Positions 35,789 to 45,700 of a stretch of 64,000 nt of DNA are shown one piece after another; the stretch's first letter is position 1; the number at the start of each line of letters is the position of its first letter. Made by a program: the position numbers and the translations under genes. Source of the stretch: Dyadobacter sediminis (GTDB lineage: Bacteria > Bacteroidota > Bacteroidia > Cytophagales > Spirosomataceae); assembly GCF_005860765.1 (NCBI RefSeq), contig NZ_VCEI01000011.1, positions 620,001-684,000 on the forward strand, in the 5' to 3' direction. The notes beneath the pieces were generated by a model. The model was not told the origin of the DNA and ran no database searches. It saw only the letters and a program-made list of their open reading frames with translations.

Positions 35789-36805
35789 ATGTCTAACGTA
35801 AAAGTTGCAATTAATGGATTTGGTCGTATCGGCCGTCTGGTTTATCGTCAGATTTATAATATGGAAGGCATTGATATTGTTGCCATCAATGATCTGACCA
35901 GCCCAAAAGTATTAGCACACTTACTTAAGTACGATACGGCACACGGACGCTTTGATGCAGAAGTTAAAACAACTGATAATTCTATTGTTGTAAATGGTGA
36001 AAATATCGTTATTTATGCACAGCGTGATCCTGCACAGATTCCATGGGGATCTCATGATGTCGATGTTGTCCTGGAATGTACCGGATTTTTTACCAGCCAG
36101 GAATCAGCAAGTGCACACATCAAGGCAGGTGCCAAGAAAGTAGTTATTTCTGCTCCTGCAACCGGCGATCTGAAAACAATCGTTTACAATGTTAATCATG
36201 ACATTCTGGACGGATCTGAAACCATCATCAGCGGCGCTTCCTGCACAACCAACTGTCTTGCACCAATGGCGCAAGTTCTGGAAGAGAAGTTTGGTATTGT
36301 AAATGGTTTGATGACAACGATCCACGCCTATACCAACGACCAGAATACACAGGATGCCCCACATGCTAAAGGTGATTTGAGACGTGCCAGAGCTGCTGCA
36401 CAGAATATCGTTCCGAACAGTACGGGTGCTGCAAAAGCAATCGGACTTGTATTGCCATCACTGAAAGGAAAACTGGACGGATCTGCTCAGCGTGTTCCGA
36501 CTCTTACCGGTTCATTGACTGAACTTACGGTAATTCTTGGCAAGGAAACCTCTGTTGAGGAAATCAATGCTGCCATGAAAGAAGCAGCAAATGAAAGCTA
36601 TGGCTATACTGAAGACGAAATTGTAAGCAGCGACATCATCGGCATCAGCTACGGCTCCTTGTTCGACGCTACTCAGACAAGGGTTCAAAAAGTAGGCAAT
36701 ACACAACTCGTAAGAACTGTTAGCTGGTACGACAACGAAATGTCTTACGTTTCTCAGCTGGTAAGAACTGTTTATTACTTTGCGGGTTTGATCGGTAACA
36801 AATAA
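35789..36805 (+). CDS. gap: glyceraldehyde-3-phosphate dehydrogenase, type I
   Basis: A 338-residue glycolytic enzyme that oxidises glyceraldehyde-3-phosphate with NAD and phosphate. The NAD-binding start [14 protein letters not shown], the active-site [10 protein letters not shown] (Cys about residue 153), the phosphate-site TGAAKAIG and the closing [10 protein letters not shown] are all present; the Asp at the end of the second beta strand (AINDL) favours NAD over NADP. Length and domain order are normal. It is monocistronic with a very strong terminator. Confidence 0.97.
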   Translation: MSNVKVAINGFGRIGRLVYRQIYNMEGIDIVAINDLTSPKVLAHLLKYDTAHGRFDAEVKTTDNSIVVNGENIVIYAQRDPAQIPWGSHDVDVVLECTGFFTSQESASAHIKAGAKKVVISAPATGDLKTIVYNVNHDILDGSETIISGASCTTNCLAPMAQVLEEKFGIVNGLMTTIHAYTNDQNTQDAPHAKGDLRRARAAAQNIVPNSTGAAKAIGLVLPSLKGKLDGSAQRVPTLTGSLTELTVILGKETSVEEINAAMKEAANESYGYTEDEIVSSDIIGISYGSLFDATQTRVQKVGNTQLVRTVSWYDNEMSYVSQLVRTVYYFAGLIGNK

Positions 36806-36818
36806 GATCAATCTCCTA

Positions 36819-36866
36819 CGAATAAAAAAGCCGTTTTAACATGTGTTAAAACGGCTTTTTTATTCG
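36819..36866. terminator. long perfect palindromic terminator between gap and trmB
   Basis: Twenty-three-base arms beginning CGAATAAAAAAGCCGTTTTAA are mirrored exactly on the right side, with only TG at the centre. Symmetric A and T tracts make it bidirectional for the convergent genes gap and trmB. Confidence 0.92.
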
Positions 36867-36874
36867 TCCATGCT

Positions 36875-37534
36875 CTATAGAACAATCGCATTAATGTATT
36901 TGATGGTATAACCTTTAGCCGTAAAAATCCGCTCATAATGTGTAGTTACACCGAAATGATCATCAAGCAGATGAGAATTATATAAATCAGCAGTATGCTC
37001 AACGATCCGGTATGCACCGGACTTTTCAATTGTCTCCAGCGTATAATCATATAAGAAAGTACTGTCTGTCTTTAAACAAAACTTTCCGTCCGGTTTCAGA
37101 AAAGCTGCATAATCGTTCAGGTATCTAAGATTGGTGAGGCGCTTGGCTTCATCACGTGCTCTTACCTGCGGATCAGGATGAATAAGCCATATTTCACTTA
37201 CTTCATTCGGAGCAAAAAATTCATGCGAATACTGGATACCTGCCCTTAGAAAAGCAACGTTATGCAGGTTTCTTTCTGATGCAAGCTGGCTTCCCCTTGC
37301 AATCCTATCGCCTTTCAGATCCATTCCTATAAAATTCTTGTCTGGAAAATGGGTGCTCAAACCAACGGTGTATTCTCCTTTTCCACAAGCCAGTTCCAGT
37401 ACAAGCGGATTATCATTTTTAAAGTAAAACTCGTTCCAATTACCTTTTATCTGCGTATACAAAGGTTTTCCTGCTTCAATTACATTTTGCGCTTCAGCAC
37501 TGAAGCGGTAATGATCTAACTTTCTTCTGCTCAT
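36875..37534 (-). CDS. trmB: tRNA (guanine-N7)-methyltransferase
   Basis: A 219-residue SAM-dependent methyltransferase that makes m7G46 in tRNA. The SAM motif I reads LVLELACGKGEYTVGLS, followed by NFIGMDLKGDRIARGSQLA; the TrmB-specific motif IWLIHPDPQVRARDEAKRL is present, matching the usual FPDPWPKxxH region in variant form, and the C-terminal GVTTHYERIFTAKG is typical. It is the third gene of tonB-folC-trmB, 14 bases after folC. Confidence 0.93.
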   Translation of the reverse strand: MSRRKLDHYRFSAEAQNVIEAGKPLYTQIKGNWNEFYFKNDNPLVLELACGKGEYTVGLSTHFPDKNFIGMDLKGDRIARGSQLASERNLHNVAFLRAGIQYSHEFFAPNEVSEIWLIHPDPQVRARDEAKRLTNLRYLNDYAAFLKPDGKFCLKTDSTFLYDYTLETIEKSGAYRIVEHTADLYNSHLLDDHFGVTTHYERIFTAKGYTIKYINAIVL

Positions 37535-37548
37535 TAACTGTTTTTGAT

Positions 37549-38850
37549 TTACAACTGTTCAAGGTCCGCTACGACAAACGTACTTCCGCCAACGTAGATC
37601 GTATCATCAGGATCCGCTTCCCAGATGGCTTCTTTCAGCGCTTCATTGACATCCGGGTAAACATTTCCCTGCAAACCAACTTGCAAAGCCATGCGCTGAA
37701 GATCTTCTGCCTTTAAGGCACGCATGTTGGAAGGCTGACAAAAATAGAATTTCCCGTTAGCCGGAAACAATTTCAGCATGCTGCTGATGTCCTTGTCTCC
37801 GACAAACCCGATGACAAACCTTGCCTGGCCGCTTGAAATGCTCGTGAACTGCTTCATGGTTTCCGACAAACCGGCTGGATTGTGCGCAGTGTCGCAATAA
37901 ACGGCGGGATTATCCTGTAATTTTTGCCATCGACCCTGTAATCCGTTTAGTTCAACAACTGATTGAAGTGCCGAAACAATATCATCATCCTGTATTTGCC
38001 AACCTTTCGACTTTAATATTTTAACGGCTGTCAGAACGCCGCCGAGGTTTTTTACCTGATAATCGCCCGTAAGATCAAGCTGGAGATTGGGAAAGACAAG
38101 CTCCATCGTAGACTTTTCAAAAACCTTGACATTCATCCTGCCGTTTGAAAAACCTACTTTGGTAATGTCGTAAAGTTGTGAACCGTAATATAGCGATGCA
38201 TGAAGTGAGGTAGCAGCCTGTGTGAAAACAGTACTGATCTCTTCGCTCTGATATTCACTGATGACTACGGGAACGCCTTGCTTGATGATACCTGCTTTTT
38301 CCGCAGCAATCTTTTCCAGCGTATCGCCCAGAAATTGTGTATGATCCAGACTGATGTTTGTGATCAAAGATAGCTCCGGATGAATAATATTGGTTGAATC
38401 CAGCCTGCCTCCCATTCCGACTTCAATGACGGCTACATCCACTTTTTCATAGTTGAAATATGCAAATGCCATAGAAACAGCTACTTCAAAAAAAGAAGGA
38501 CTCAATCTATCGATGTTAGATTTGTGATCAGCTATAAAATTCGCTATGAAGTCCTCGTTTGCAAATATGCCATTTACCCGTATTCTTTCCCGGAAATCTT
38601 TCAGGTGCGGGGAAGTATAAAGTCCTACTTTATAGCCGGCCTTTTGCAGGATAGCAGCAATCATATGCGAAGTACTGCCTTTTCCGTTGGTACCGCCAAT
38701 ATGAATGGTTGGATAATCATTTTGTGGATTTCCCGCCAGCTTGCAAAGCTCCATGGTAGTCTGAAGGCCGGGTTTGAAGGCCCGGGCTCCAATATTATGA
38801 AAAACCGGTAATCTGCTGTACAGGTAATCCAACGTTTCCTGATAATTCAT
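37549..38850 (-). CDS. folC: bifunctional folylpolyglutamate synthase/dihydrofolate synthase
   Basis: A 433-residue Mur-ligase-superfamily enzyme adding glutamate to dihydropteroate or folates. The ATP loop is IHIGGTNGKGSTSHMIAAIL, the central domain has SLDHTQFLGDTLEKIAAEKAGIIK with the carbamylated-Lys region, and the C-terminal domain begins DTAHNPAGLSETM. It acts in the cytoplasm. It starts five bases after the tonB-like gene stop and leads into trmB. Confidence 0.95.
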   Translation of the reverse strand: MNYQETLDYLYSRLPVFHNIGARAFKPGLQTTMELCKLAGNPQNDYPTIHIGGTNGKGSTSHMIAAILQKAGYKVGLYTSPHLKDFRERIRVNGIFANEDFIANFIADHKSNIDRLSPSFFEVAVSMAFAYFNYEKVDVAVIEVGMGGRLDSTNIIHPELSLITNISLDHTQFLGDTLEKIAAEKAGIIKQGVPVVISEYQSEEISTVFTQAATSLHASLYYGSQLYDITKVGFSNGRMNVKVFEKSTMELVFPNLQLDLTGDYQVKNLGGVLTAVKILKSKGWQIQDDDIVSALQSVVELNGLQGRWQKLQDNPAVYCDTAHNPAGLSETMKQFTSISSGQARFVIGFVGDKDISSMLKLFPANGKFYFCQPSNMRALKAEDLQRMALQVGLQGNVYPDVNEALKEAIWEADPDDTIYVGGSTFVVADLEQL

Positions 38851-38855
38851 TCTGC

Positions 38856-39782
38856 TTACCGTGAACGTATTTTAAAAGTGATGGTTCCGATGGATTCATC
38901 CGGAACGTTATCCGATTTAGGCACAAACGTCAGATCGCGGACTGCACTTTTGTATTTGTTTACCACAGCATAATCGGTTACAGTTGTACTTTGCGTGATA
39001 ATGCTCTTGACACGCCCGTTTTTATCCACGGTAATCTTGAACGTAATATCGCCGGTAGCATCGGAATTATCATCCACAACCGGTTTGCGTGACCAGCTCC
39101 AACCGGAAAGGCTTAGACCAACTGCCGTTCCGCCACCGCCGCCTTCACCCTTGTATGTCTTGGCAAACAGACTGCCGCTTTTGGAACCTTTGTCGCCGAC
39201 ACCTTCCGCATCATCTCCGTTGTTGTTCCCGCCAACCCCGCTCCTGGTTCCGTTGGTGCCATTGCTGCCGGATTTGCTTCCGGACGATTTTGTAAAAAGT
39301 GCATCCCGGTTAACAGCCTTTTCCGATGCCGGTTTGCTGACCGGCGCCGAAGTATTTTCACTTCCGGCCGATTTCTTCACATCCGTCTTTTCAGGCGCTT
39401 CCACAGGGCTTTCTTCTTTCGAAGAGATAACCGGCTTTTCGGCTGCGGTTTTTACCGGCTTCGGAGACTCGATTTTTGGCGGTGTGGGCGGCGTCGGCTT
39501 GGGAGTGGATACAGACTTCACCTTTTTGACTTCGTCGGCATCTGCACGCATATTTTCGGCTACCTTGCTGTCATTGGGTTTATTGAAGGTCTGCACATTT
39601 CCTCTTCCAACTTTTTCCGTACCGTAGTTCACTTCCACAAAAAGCTCCATAGGCGCCACTTTGGGTACTGAACTGTTGAGCCGGATGAAGAAGAACAATC
39701 CAAGCATGGCAATTGTAATTCCGAAGGACATAGCCCATGAAACTGCGATTCTCTGACGATCTTCTGCCTGTTGTACAATCAT
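38856..39782 (-). CDS. TonB-like energy transducer
   Basis: A 308-residue periplasm-spanning protein: a cytoplasmic start, one membrane helix (about 14-34, AVSWAMSFGITIAMLGLFFF), a proline/lysine-rich linker (about 90-150), a Ser/Gly/Asn-rich stretch (about 165-215) and a C-terminal TonB/TolA-like domain (about 228-308, ITFKITVDKNGRVKSII). It may couple inner-membrane proton force to outer-membrane porters such as the SusC protein here, but no exbB/exbD is adjacent, so another envelope link is possible. First gene of an operon with folC and trmB. Confidence 0.75.
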   Translation of the reverse strand: MIVQQAEDRQRIAVSWAMSFGITIAMLGLFFFIRLNSSVPKVAPMELFVEVNYGTEKVGRGNVQTFNKPNDSKVAENMRADADEVKKVKSVSTPKPTPPTPPKIESPKPVKTAAEKPVISSKEESPVEAPEKTDVKKSAGSENTSAPVSKPASEKAVNRDALFTKSSGSKSGSNGTNGTRSGVGGNNNGDDAEGVGDKGSKSGSLFAKTYKGEGGGGGTAVGLSLSGWSWSRKPVVDDNSDATGDITFKITVDKNGRVKSIITQSTTVTDYAVVNKYKSAVRDLTFVPKSDNVPDESIGTITFKIRSR

Positions 39783-39842
39783 TTTTTTCAGTAATTAATT
39801 TTTTTATTCAACGTGCAATCAAAAAATATCTTGTATAAACGT

Positions 39843-39871
39843 AAAAAGAGGAAGCTGGTTATGCTTCCTCT
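39843..39871 (-). terminator. terminator of the TPR/beta-barrel/SPOR operon
   Basis: Nine-base arms (AGAGGAAGC and GCTTCCTCT) with a seven-base loop; the minus strand continues in TTTTTAC. It lies just after the stop of the SPOR-domain gene. Confidence 0.8.
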
Positions 39872-39888
39872 GCAATCATGCTGTTTTT

Positions 39889-40971
39889 CTATCTCTTTTT
39901 ATAAACCCAGCCGGCTTCCCCAATGACTGTCTTCAGTTTGGCGGATGCACGGTAAGCATCACTTTCATTATCAAAACCGCTAACGGCCACTTTTACCTTT
40001 TTGCTATACTTATCAGCCGGTATGATAATTGTTTCTGTAAAACCTTTTGCCTGTAATTCTTTCAGCAGGATTCCGGCCTGCCTGGCTCCTTTGAAAGCAC
40101 CTGCAATAACATAGAAACGGGCATCTGCCGGGATAGCGGAAACCGGCTTTGCTGTAACCGCTTCTTCTTTAACGATTGGTTTAACAGCCACTTCCGTATT
40201 GGTTACTGCCGCAGCAGAATCCGGCGCTGCTACTTTGACAACTTCCGGAACAACAGCAACCGGCATTTCAGCAGCTTTGCGTGTTGCTTTAATAGTTTTA
40301 ACTTCCTTTTCAGGTGCTGAAGGCAGCGACTTGCTGGCAAACAACTCTGTAAATGGATTCAGCGTACTTTTGATATCGGCACGTGAATTAACCAGGAAGA
40401 AGCTCAGTCCGCATAACAAACCTGCAATGACAGCAGCGGCAGCCCAGTTGGACCACTTGATTACGGTAGTTTTTTCTTCCTCTGCTTCCAGAACTTCTGC
40501 TGCTTCCTTCGGAACATACTTTTCATTCTGAAGAGCCACTGTCGGCCTGGCCTTGAATTCCTGAACCTTTATTTTCTGGAATCCATACCACTCATCTTTG
40601 AAATATTTCTCCGTGCTTGGCTCAAATACCAGTTTCCCTTCTACATTCTTGCTGAACTCACCGATGCCGGCAATTCTGGCCCGTCCATCTTTTTCAAGCC
40701 TGGAACGGAGCTGATCGGTATATTTTCTTACATATTCAACCGCTTCTGCATGCGTCAGCTGCTGGTTTCTGGAAATGTAATTGGCCAGGAAACCGTCATC
40801 CAGTTTAAGAAACTCGTTAAATGCCAGCTTTTTAACCGGTGGTGAAAAAAGCCCTGAACTGGTATCATACGCGGCCGGGATCTGATGCGAAAGCAATGCT
40901 CCGAACCCGGGAATGATTACAAATTCATATTCCCCAACTAATTTCCTGATAATGGTTTCGACTGCGATCAT
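39889..40971 (-). CDS. HU-CCDC81-like domain/SPOR domain membrane protein
   Basis: A 360-residue single-pass protein. Residues 1-115 match the bacterial HU-CCDC81 domains (IIRKLVGEYEFVIIPGFGALLSH, then EKDGRARIAGIGEFSKN), a relative of the DNA-binding HU fold; residues 176-195 form one membrane helix (WAAAAVIAGLLCGLSFFLVN); a linker follows; residues 284-358 are a SPOR domain (RFYVIAGAFKGARQAGILLKEL), which binds glycan strands lacking stem peptides at division sites. Topology is therefore HU-like domain inside, SPOR in the periplasm. It is the last gene of an operon with a TPR protein and a beta-barrel protein. A division or envelope role is likely; DNA binding by the first domain is unproven. 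Confidence 0.85.
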   Translation of the reverse strand: MIAVETIIRKLVGEYEFVIIPGFGALLSHQIPAAYDTSSGLFSPPVKKLAFNEFLKLDDGFLANYISRNQQLTHAEAVEYVRKYTDQLRSRLEKDGRARIAGIGEFSKNVEGKLVFEPSTEKYFKDEWYGFQKIKVQEFKARPTVALQNEKYVPKEAAEVLEAEEEKTTVIKWSNWAAAAVIAGLLCGLSFFLVNSRADIKSTLNPFTELFASKSLPSAPEKEVKTIKATRKAAEMPVAVVPEVVKVAAPDSAAAVTNTEVAVKPIVKEEAVTAKPVSAIPADARFYVIAGAFKGARQAGILLKELQAKGFTETIIIPADKYSKKVKVAVSGFDNESDAYRASAKLKTVIGEAGWVYKKR

Positions 40972-41000
40972 GGAGCGTCTATTGAATTAACTGAGCGAAG

Positions 41001-42710
41001 TTAAAAAGAAAACGATAATCCTCCAATAAAGTTAAGCCCTTGCTGCGGATAATACTGGTACCGCTGATACTGTTTCCCGAACATGTTGTTAATGGACACA
41101 AAAGCAGAGAAGTTCCTGGTTAACAGGTAATCAATCTTCAGATTCAGGTCTGCAATAACCGGCAGTTTCGTAACGGCACCGCTCTGAAAATTTTTTGCTT
41201 TTATACCTCTTAAAACATAAAAATCGGTGGTTACAAACAACTTTTTACTAATCGACAAAGCGTTAAACCAGTTTAACGTAAGATCCGGACGATGCCACGC
41301 CTCCTCAACTGCGCCGAGGGAATAATCAAAGAAGTTTACTTTAAGCGAAGTTTTAAAAAGGTCGTTAAAGTTGTAGCCGGCCTGTCCTGAAATGGTCAGC
41401 ACCTTTGTTTTTGCATTATCATAAAGGATCGAGAATTTGCTGGTATCGGCCAGCGAATTGTTGAAGTTGTAAAAATTACGGTACTGGGTATAGGCCACTT
41501 TTCCTTCGTAATTAAAACCCGAAGTTGTTTCCCCTTTTACACCGCCGCTTATTTCTGAATTCTTCTCTGTATTTACAATTAAAACATTGGGCCCGAGCCA
41601 CTGATTCTCGCTCAGCATGCTCCGCAATGTATTCCGGACAATATCGCCGTTCCAGCCTGCAAATACATGCAGTCCTGTAAAAGGCGTAACATCGATGTTC
41701 AGCACCGGAAATGCCTTTGTTTTGTTGATATCCAGCTCGCTGTCGGTTTCATTTACGGCATTGATCCCGGCAGTTACGGTGTACAGTTCCGTAACGTATT
41801 TGAAAGTAGGCTTTACCCTAAAAAGATTCCGGTTATATGTAAACTGGTCTACACGCTGCGATACAAAGGCATCCGCTTCCAGCAAGGCATAAAAACTTTC
41901 TGTAATGGGTACAGAAGCCATCAACTGCGTTCCCCAGTCCAGTTCCGAGGCATTGTAACGGTCGCGAAGCGTATGCAAGCCTGTTTTTACTGAATAATCC
42001 ACCGCAACGGAAGCATCGGTATTTTCAAATCCCAGGTTAATCCCGAACTGGTTAACCGTTTGTCTCAGACTATCTCTGTTCACAATGTAACTTTCCGGCT
42101 GCGGCTTGTAGCCATAGAAATAGTAGTTTTTACGGTCGTAATCCAGCGATGCCTCTACTTTGTACGTGTTCCGGATGTATTTGCCTCCGACCTTGAAGTT
42201 GGTGGAAGCATTGGCCGAATTCTTTCCTTCCACGGGTCCGCTTGCGGCAGACAAATGTTTCAGCTGCGTTGTAAAAACCAGATCTTCCGTCGGTCTTGCG
42301 CCTACAAAAGCCTCGCCCAGAAACCGTCCGTAATTTCCGCCGCCCAGCTTGACATAGTTGTTCAGCACGTCAGGCTGTTCCTGCCTTTGCTGTTCATCAG
42401 AGGAAACCCCTACAGCGGGCGTTAGTTTGGGCGAAGCAATGTTGATCTGCGGATCAATGATTTCGTATGAAACCTTTTTCTTTGCAGCATCGGTTTGTAC
42501 GGGCTGCACGTTGTCAAAAACCCGGTTTGCCGGAGCAAATTCGATGCTCTTTTCTTTGACAATCTCGTAAGTCTGGCTTTCTATCTCGCCTTTTTGCGCA
42601 AAGGAAAACGGAATTGAAAATCCGGTTAAAATGAATAATAAGGCAAAACGCATGGCACTGGTATTCGTCATGAATGTATATGTTGTCTTTTTTCTCACGG
42701 TATTCATCAT
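41001..42710 (-). CDS. outer-membrane beta-barrel protein, plug-less TonB-receptor-like
   Basis: A 569-residue outer-membrane protein. The signal peptide lies near residues 16-38 (AMRFALLFILTGFSIPFSFAQ); an upstream Met makes the start uncertain (42710 or 42671). The body is a long series of amphipathic strands and ends in a typical barrel end, YYPQQGLNFIGGLSFSF. There is no plug domain or TonB box, so it is not an ordinary porter. Its ATG overlaps the TGA of the TPR gene by four bases (ATGA), indicating coupled translation. Probably an anchor or channel working with the TPR partner. Confidence 0.78.
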   Translation of the reverse strand: MMNTVRKKTTYTFMTNTSAMRFALLFILTGFSIPFSFAQKGEIESQTYEIVKEKSIEFAPANRVFDNVQPVQTDAAKKKVSYEIIDPQINIASPKLTPAVGVSSDEQQRQEQPDVLNNYVKLGGGNYGRFLGEAFVGARPTEDLVFTTQLKHLSAASGPVEGKNSANASTNFKVGGKYIRNTYKVEASLDYDRKNYYFYGYKPQPESYIVNRDSLRQTVNQFGINLGFENTDASVAVDYSVKTGLHTLRDRYNASELDWGTQLMASVPITESFYALLEADAFVSQRVDQFTYNRNLFRVKPTFKYVTELYTVTAGINAVNETDSELDINKTKAFPVLNIDVTPFTGLHVFAGWNGDIVRNTLRSMLSENQWLGPNVLIVNTEKNSEISGGVKGETTSGFNYEGKVAYTQYRNFYNFNNSLADTSKFSILYDNAKTKVLTISGQAGYNFNDLFKTSLKVNFFDYSLGAVEEAWHRPDLTLNWFNALSISKKLFVTTDFYVLRGIKAKNFQSGAVTKLPVIADLNLKIDYLLTRNFSAFVSINNMFGKQYQRYQYYPQQGLNFIGGLSFSF

Positions 42711-45700
42711 TTAAGTTTTTCAATCTGGGCCAGTTTTTCCTTTGCCAGCTGAACGGCTTCCTTGTCATCCGAATTTTCGATGATCGAGCTTAAAGTAGCC
42801 TTGGCCTGCTTCATATCTTTCATTCCGACATATACTTCAGCCAACAGAATAAATGACCTTACGCGCCAGTAATCATAACCTTCGAAATTTTTGCCCATCT
42901 CGATGATGGCCGCCTCGGCATCCTTGTATTTCTTGTTCCTGTAAAGGATCATGGCCGACCAGTAACTTGCTTCTGCGCCGTATTCGTCCTTTGAAGCAGC
43001 CATGATTTTCTTGAATTCCTCTGCAGATTTGGCCAGATCGCCGCGGTCATACGGAACCTTGCCAAGATACAGCTGCGCTTTGCCGGCGCTTGCGGGAACT
43101 ACATCGGCGGCGTTGATGACTTCTCTTGCGTAATAGAGCGTAGAGTCATAACTTTTTAACGTGTAATACGTATCCATTAACCCGATCCATGCCTGCGCCT
43201 TTTCCTTTTTACTTTCCGAATTTCTCAGCAGCATTCTGTAACTCGTTACCGCATTGTTGAAGTTGCCACGTCCGATTTCCAGCTCCGCCGATCTTTGCGC
43301 CGCCGCACCAACGAACGTGGAGCGGTTTTCCTGGATGACCTTTCCAAAATACTGCAGTGCTTCACTCACTTTTCCGATTTTGTCATACGATGAACCGATG
43401 AAATAATTGGCGTCGTACTGATGCGGGCTGGACGGATAGCTTCGTATAAATTCCTGAAGTGAACTGATAGCATTCTCGTATTTTTCAGCGTAGTACAAGT
43501 TGCGTACGTTATCGAACTCGACTTCTTCCAGTTTTTCATTCGCCGGATTGTTTTTGCGGACAACGCCAAGAACCTGTGTAAATTCCTCCGGACGGCCCAC
43601 GGCGGTATAACTTTCCTGAATTCCTTCCAGTGCACTGCTGGCAGAAGGAGAATCCGGATATTCGGTCAGCAGCTTTCTGAAATCGACAATGGCCTGTTCG
43701 TATACCTGAAGATTGTAATAGGATTGTGCTCTCCGCAACAATGCAGCAGGAATCAGAACGCTCGTCGGTTTTTCATTGATCAGGCGGGTGTAGCCTTTTA
43801 CCGCAGCCGAATAACTCTGGTTCTGGAATTCAATATCTGCCAGCTGAAAATAGGCATCGTCCAGGTAATCCGAAGACTTGTACTGCTTGATCAGCATTTC
43901 AAACTGCTGGCGTGCTTCGGGTTCCCTGTTCATATATACGTAAGCCCGCGCCTTCTGGAAAATCGCATAATCTTTATCGACCTTCCCTTTGGCGGCAACT
44001 TGCTCGTAAGTCCGGATGGCTTCATTGTAATTCTTGGCGGCAAGGTAACAGTCCGCAAGGCGGGCATATGCATCTTCGATCATATCGCTTTCCATTCCCT
44101 CTATATTGCTGGTGAATTCCTTGAAGTAATTCAGCGCCTGTCCGTACTTTTTCTGGTTATAATAGATGTATCCCAGTGCATACAGACTTTTTCTGGCGTA
44201 AATGCCCGATTTAGGGTTTTTGGTGATTTGTGTATAAAGCTGGGCTGCTTCGTCTACTTTCTTCAATCCATACGTTGATTCTGCTTTATAATAGGCAGCA
44301 GCATTGCTTATTTCTTCGTCAATCGGGAATTTCAGCGACTTATCAAAGTTAACAATGGCGGGATCAAACCTTTGCTGGTTGAGTTCGGTAACGCCCTGAT
44401 TGAAAGTAAGCCGCTGATATGTCCCATTAATTTTAGCATTACGTTTGGAAAGCCCTTCAATGTACTTAATGGCGCCGGTACTGTTGCTGGCATTGGAGTA
44501 ACCTTCTGCCACCAGCTCCGTTGCTTCTTCCACATGCTTGCTTTGCGGGTATGTCGCCATAAAACCATTGAATTCCTTCACCGCATCGTTGTTGTTTCCA
44601 AGGTCAAGCTGAACTTTGGCGTGGTTATATGCAGCTTCTTCTTTTACGACGTTATTGAATTCCAGCTTGGCAGCATTATCAAATGACGTTAAAGCGTTAC
44701 TTAAACTATTTGTCTTTAAGTAGCTGATTCCCAATATATATGAAGCGTACTGCGAAACAGAATCCTTTCCATTACCAACCGGCTTCAACGAAGTAATGGC
44801 TCCGCTGTAATTTCCGCTCCGAAACTGGGAATGGCCGTAATGCAAGGCAACACTTGGCGGGACGGCGCCCGGCTTCATTCTTTTATAACGTTCATAGGCT
44901 GTAACAGCCGCAGCATAATCTCCTTTTTCATAGTAAACTTCTGCCACGTATAATGCTACATCATCCAGTTTAGTATTTCCTCTTTGCTGCGTCAGCAACC
45001 TTTCACCATATTTTAAAAGCTCATCATATTTTTTCAGCTGGTACAAAGATGAAATGATCCAGTTGGGAGCTTCATTTTTATAGTACTCGTGCGATTCTAT
45101 TCTCAGAAAATCCTGGTAAGCTTCTTCAAAATTGTTCTTCTGGTAATTGATGACGCCGGCGTAAAAGGATGCATCGGCAGAATTGGCAAAACCGGTTTCT
45201 GTTTTTACCTGGTTAAATAGCGGAAGTGCGGCATCCAGCTGCTGTGTTTTATAATAAGACATGGCCAGCTGGTAAGTGCTTTCCAGCTTGTTCGGATTAT
45301 TGCCCGTCAACGTAACAGCTTTTTGCAGGTAAGTAATGGCTTTTTCATACGAACCGGCTTCATAATAATAACGTCCCAGATCACCATAGATCTGCTGTGC
45401 TTTGGGATGTTCGGAATGGTTCTTGACGAAACGATCCACCTGTACTTCTGCTTCCGGGTAATTCAGGTATAATCCGGTTACTGCCACGTAATATTCCGCC
45501 GTAACCTTGTTATAATCACTGGTGCTCAGCAGCTTGTCCTGATTGCTAAGATACTCTCCAAATTCCTGTCTTGCAGCGACATAGTTGGATTTCTCATAAT
45601 ATTCAAGGCCATTGCGGAAATGAGCTTCAGGTTCTGTAAAACTCAGCGTATTCTGAGCCGAAACAGAAGTTGCACCCATAAAAATAAGCGTTCCAACTGC

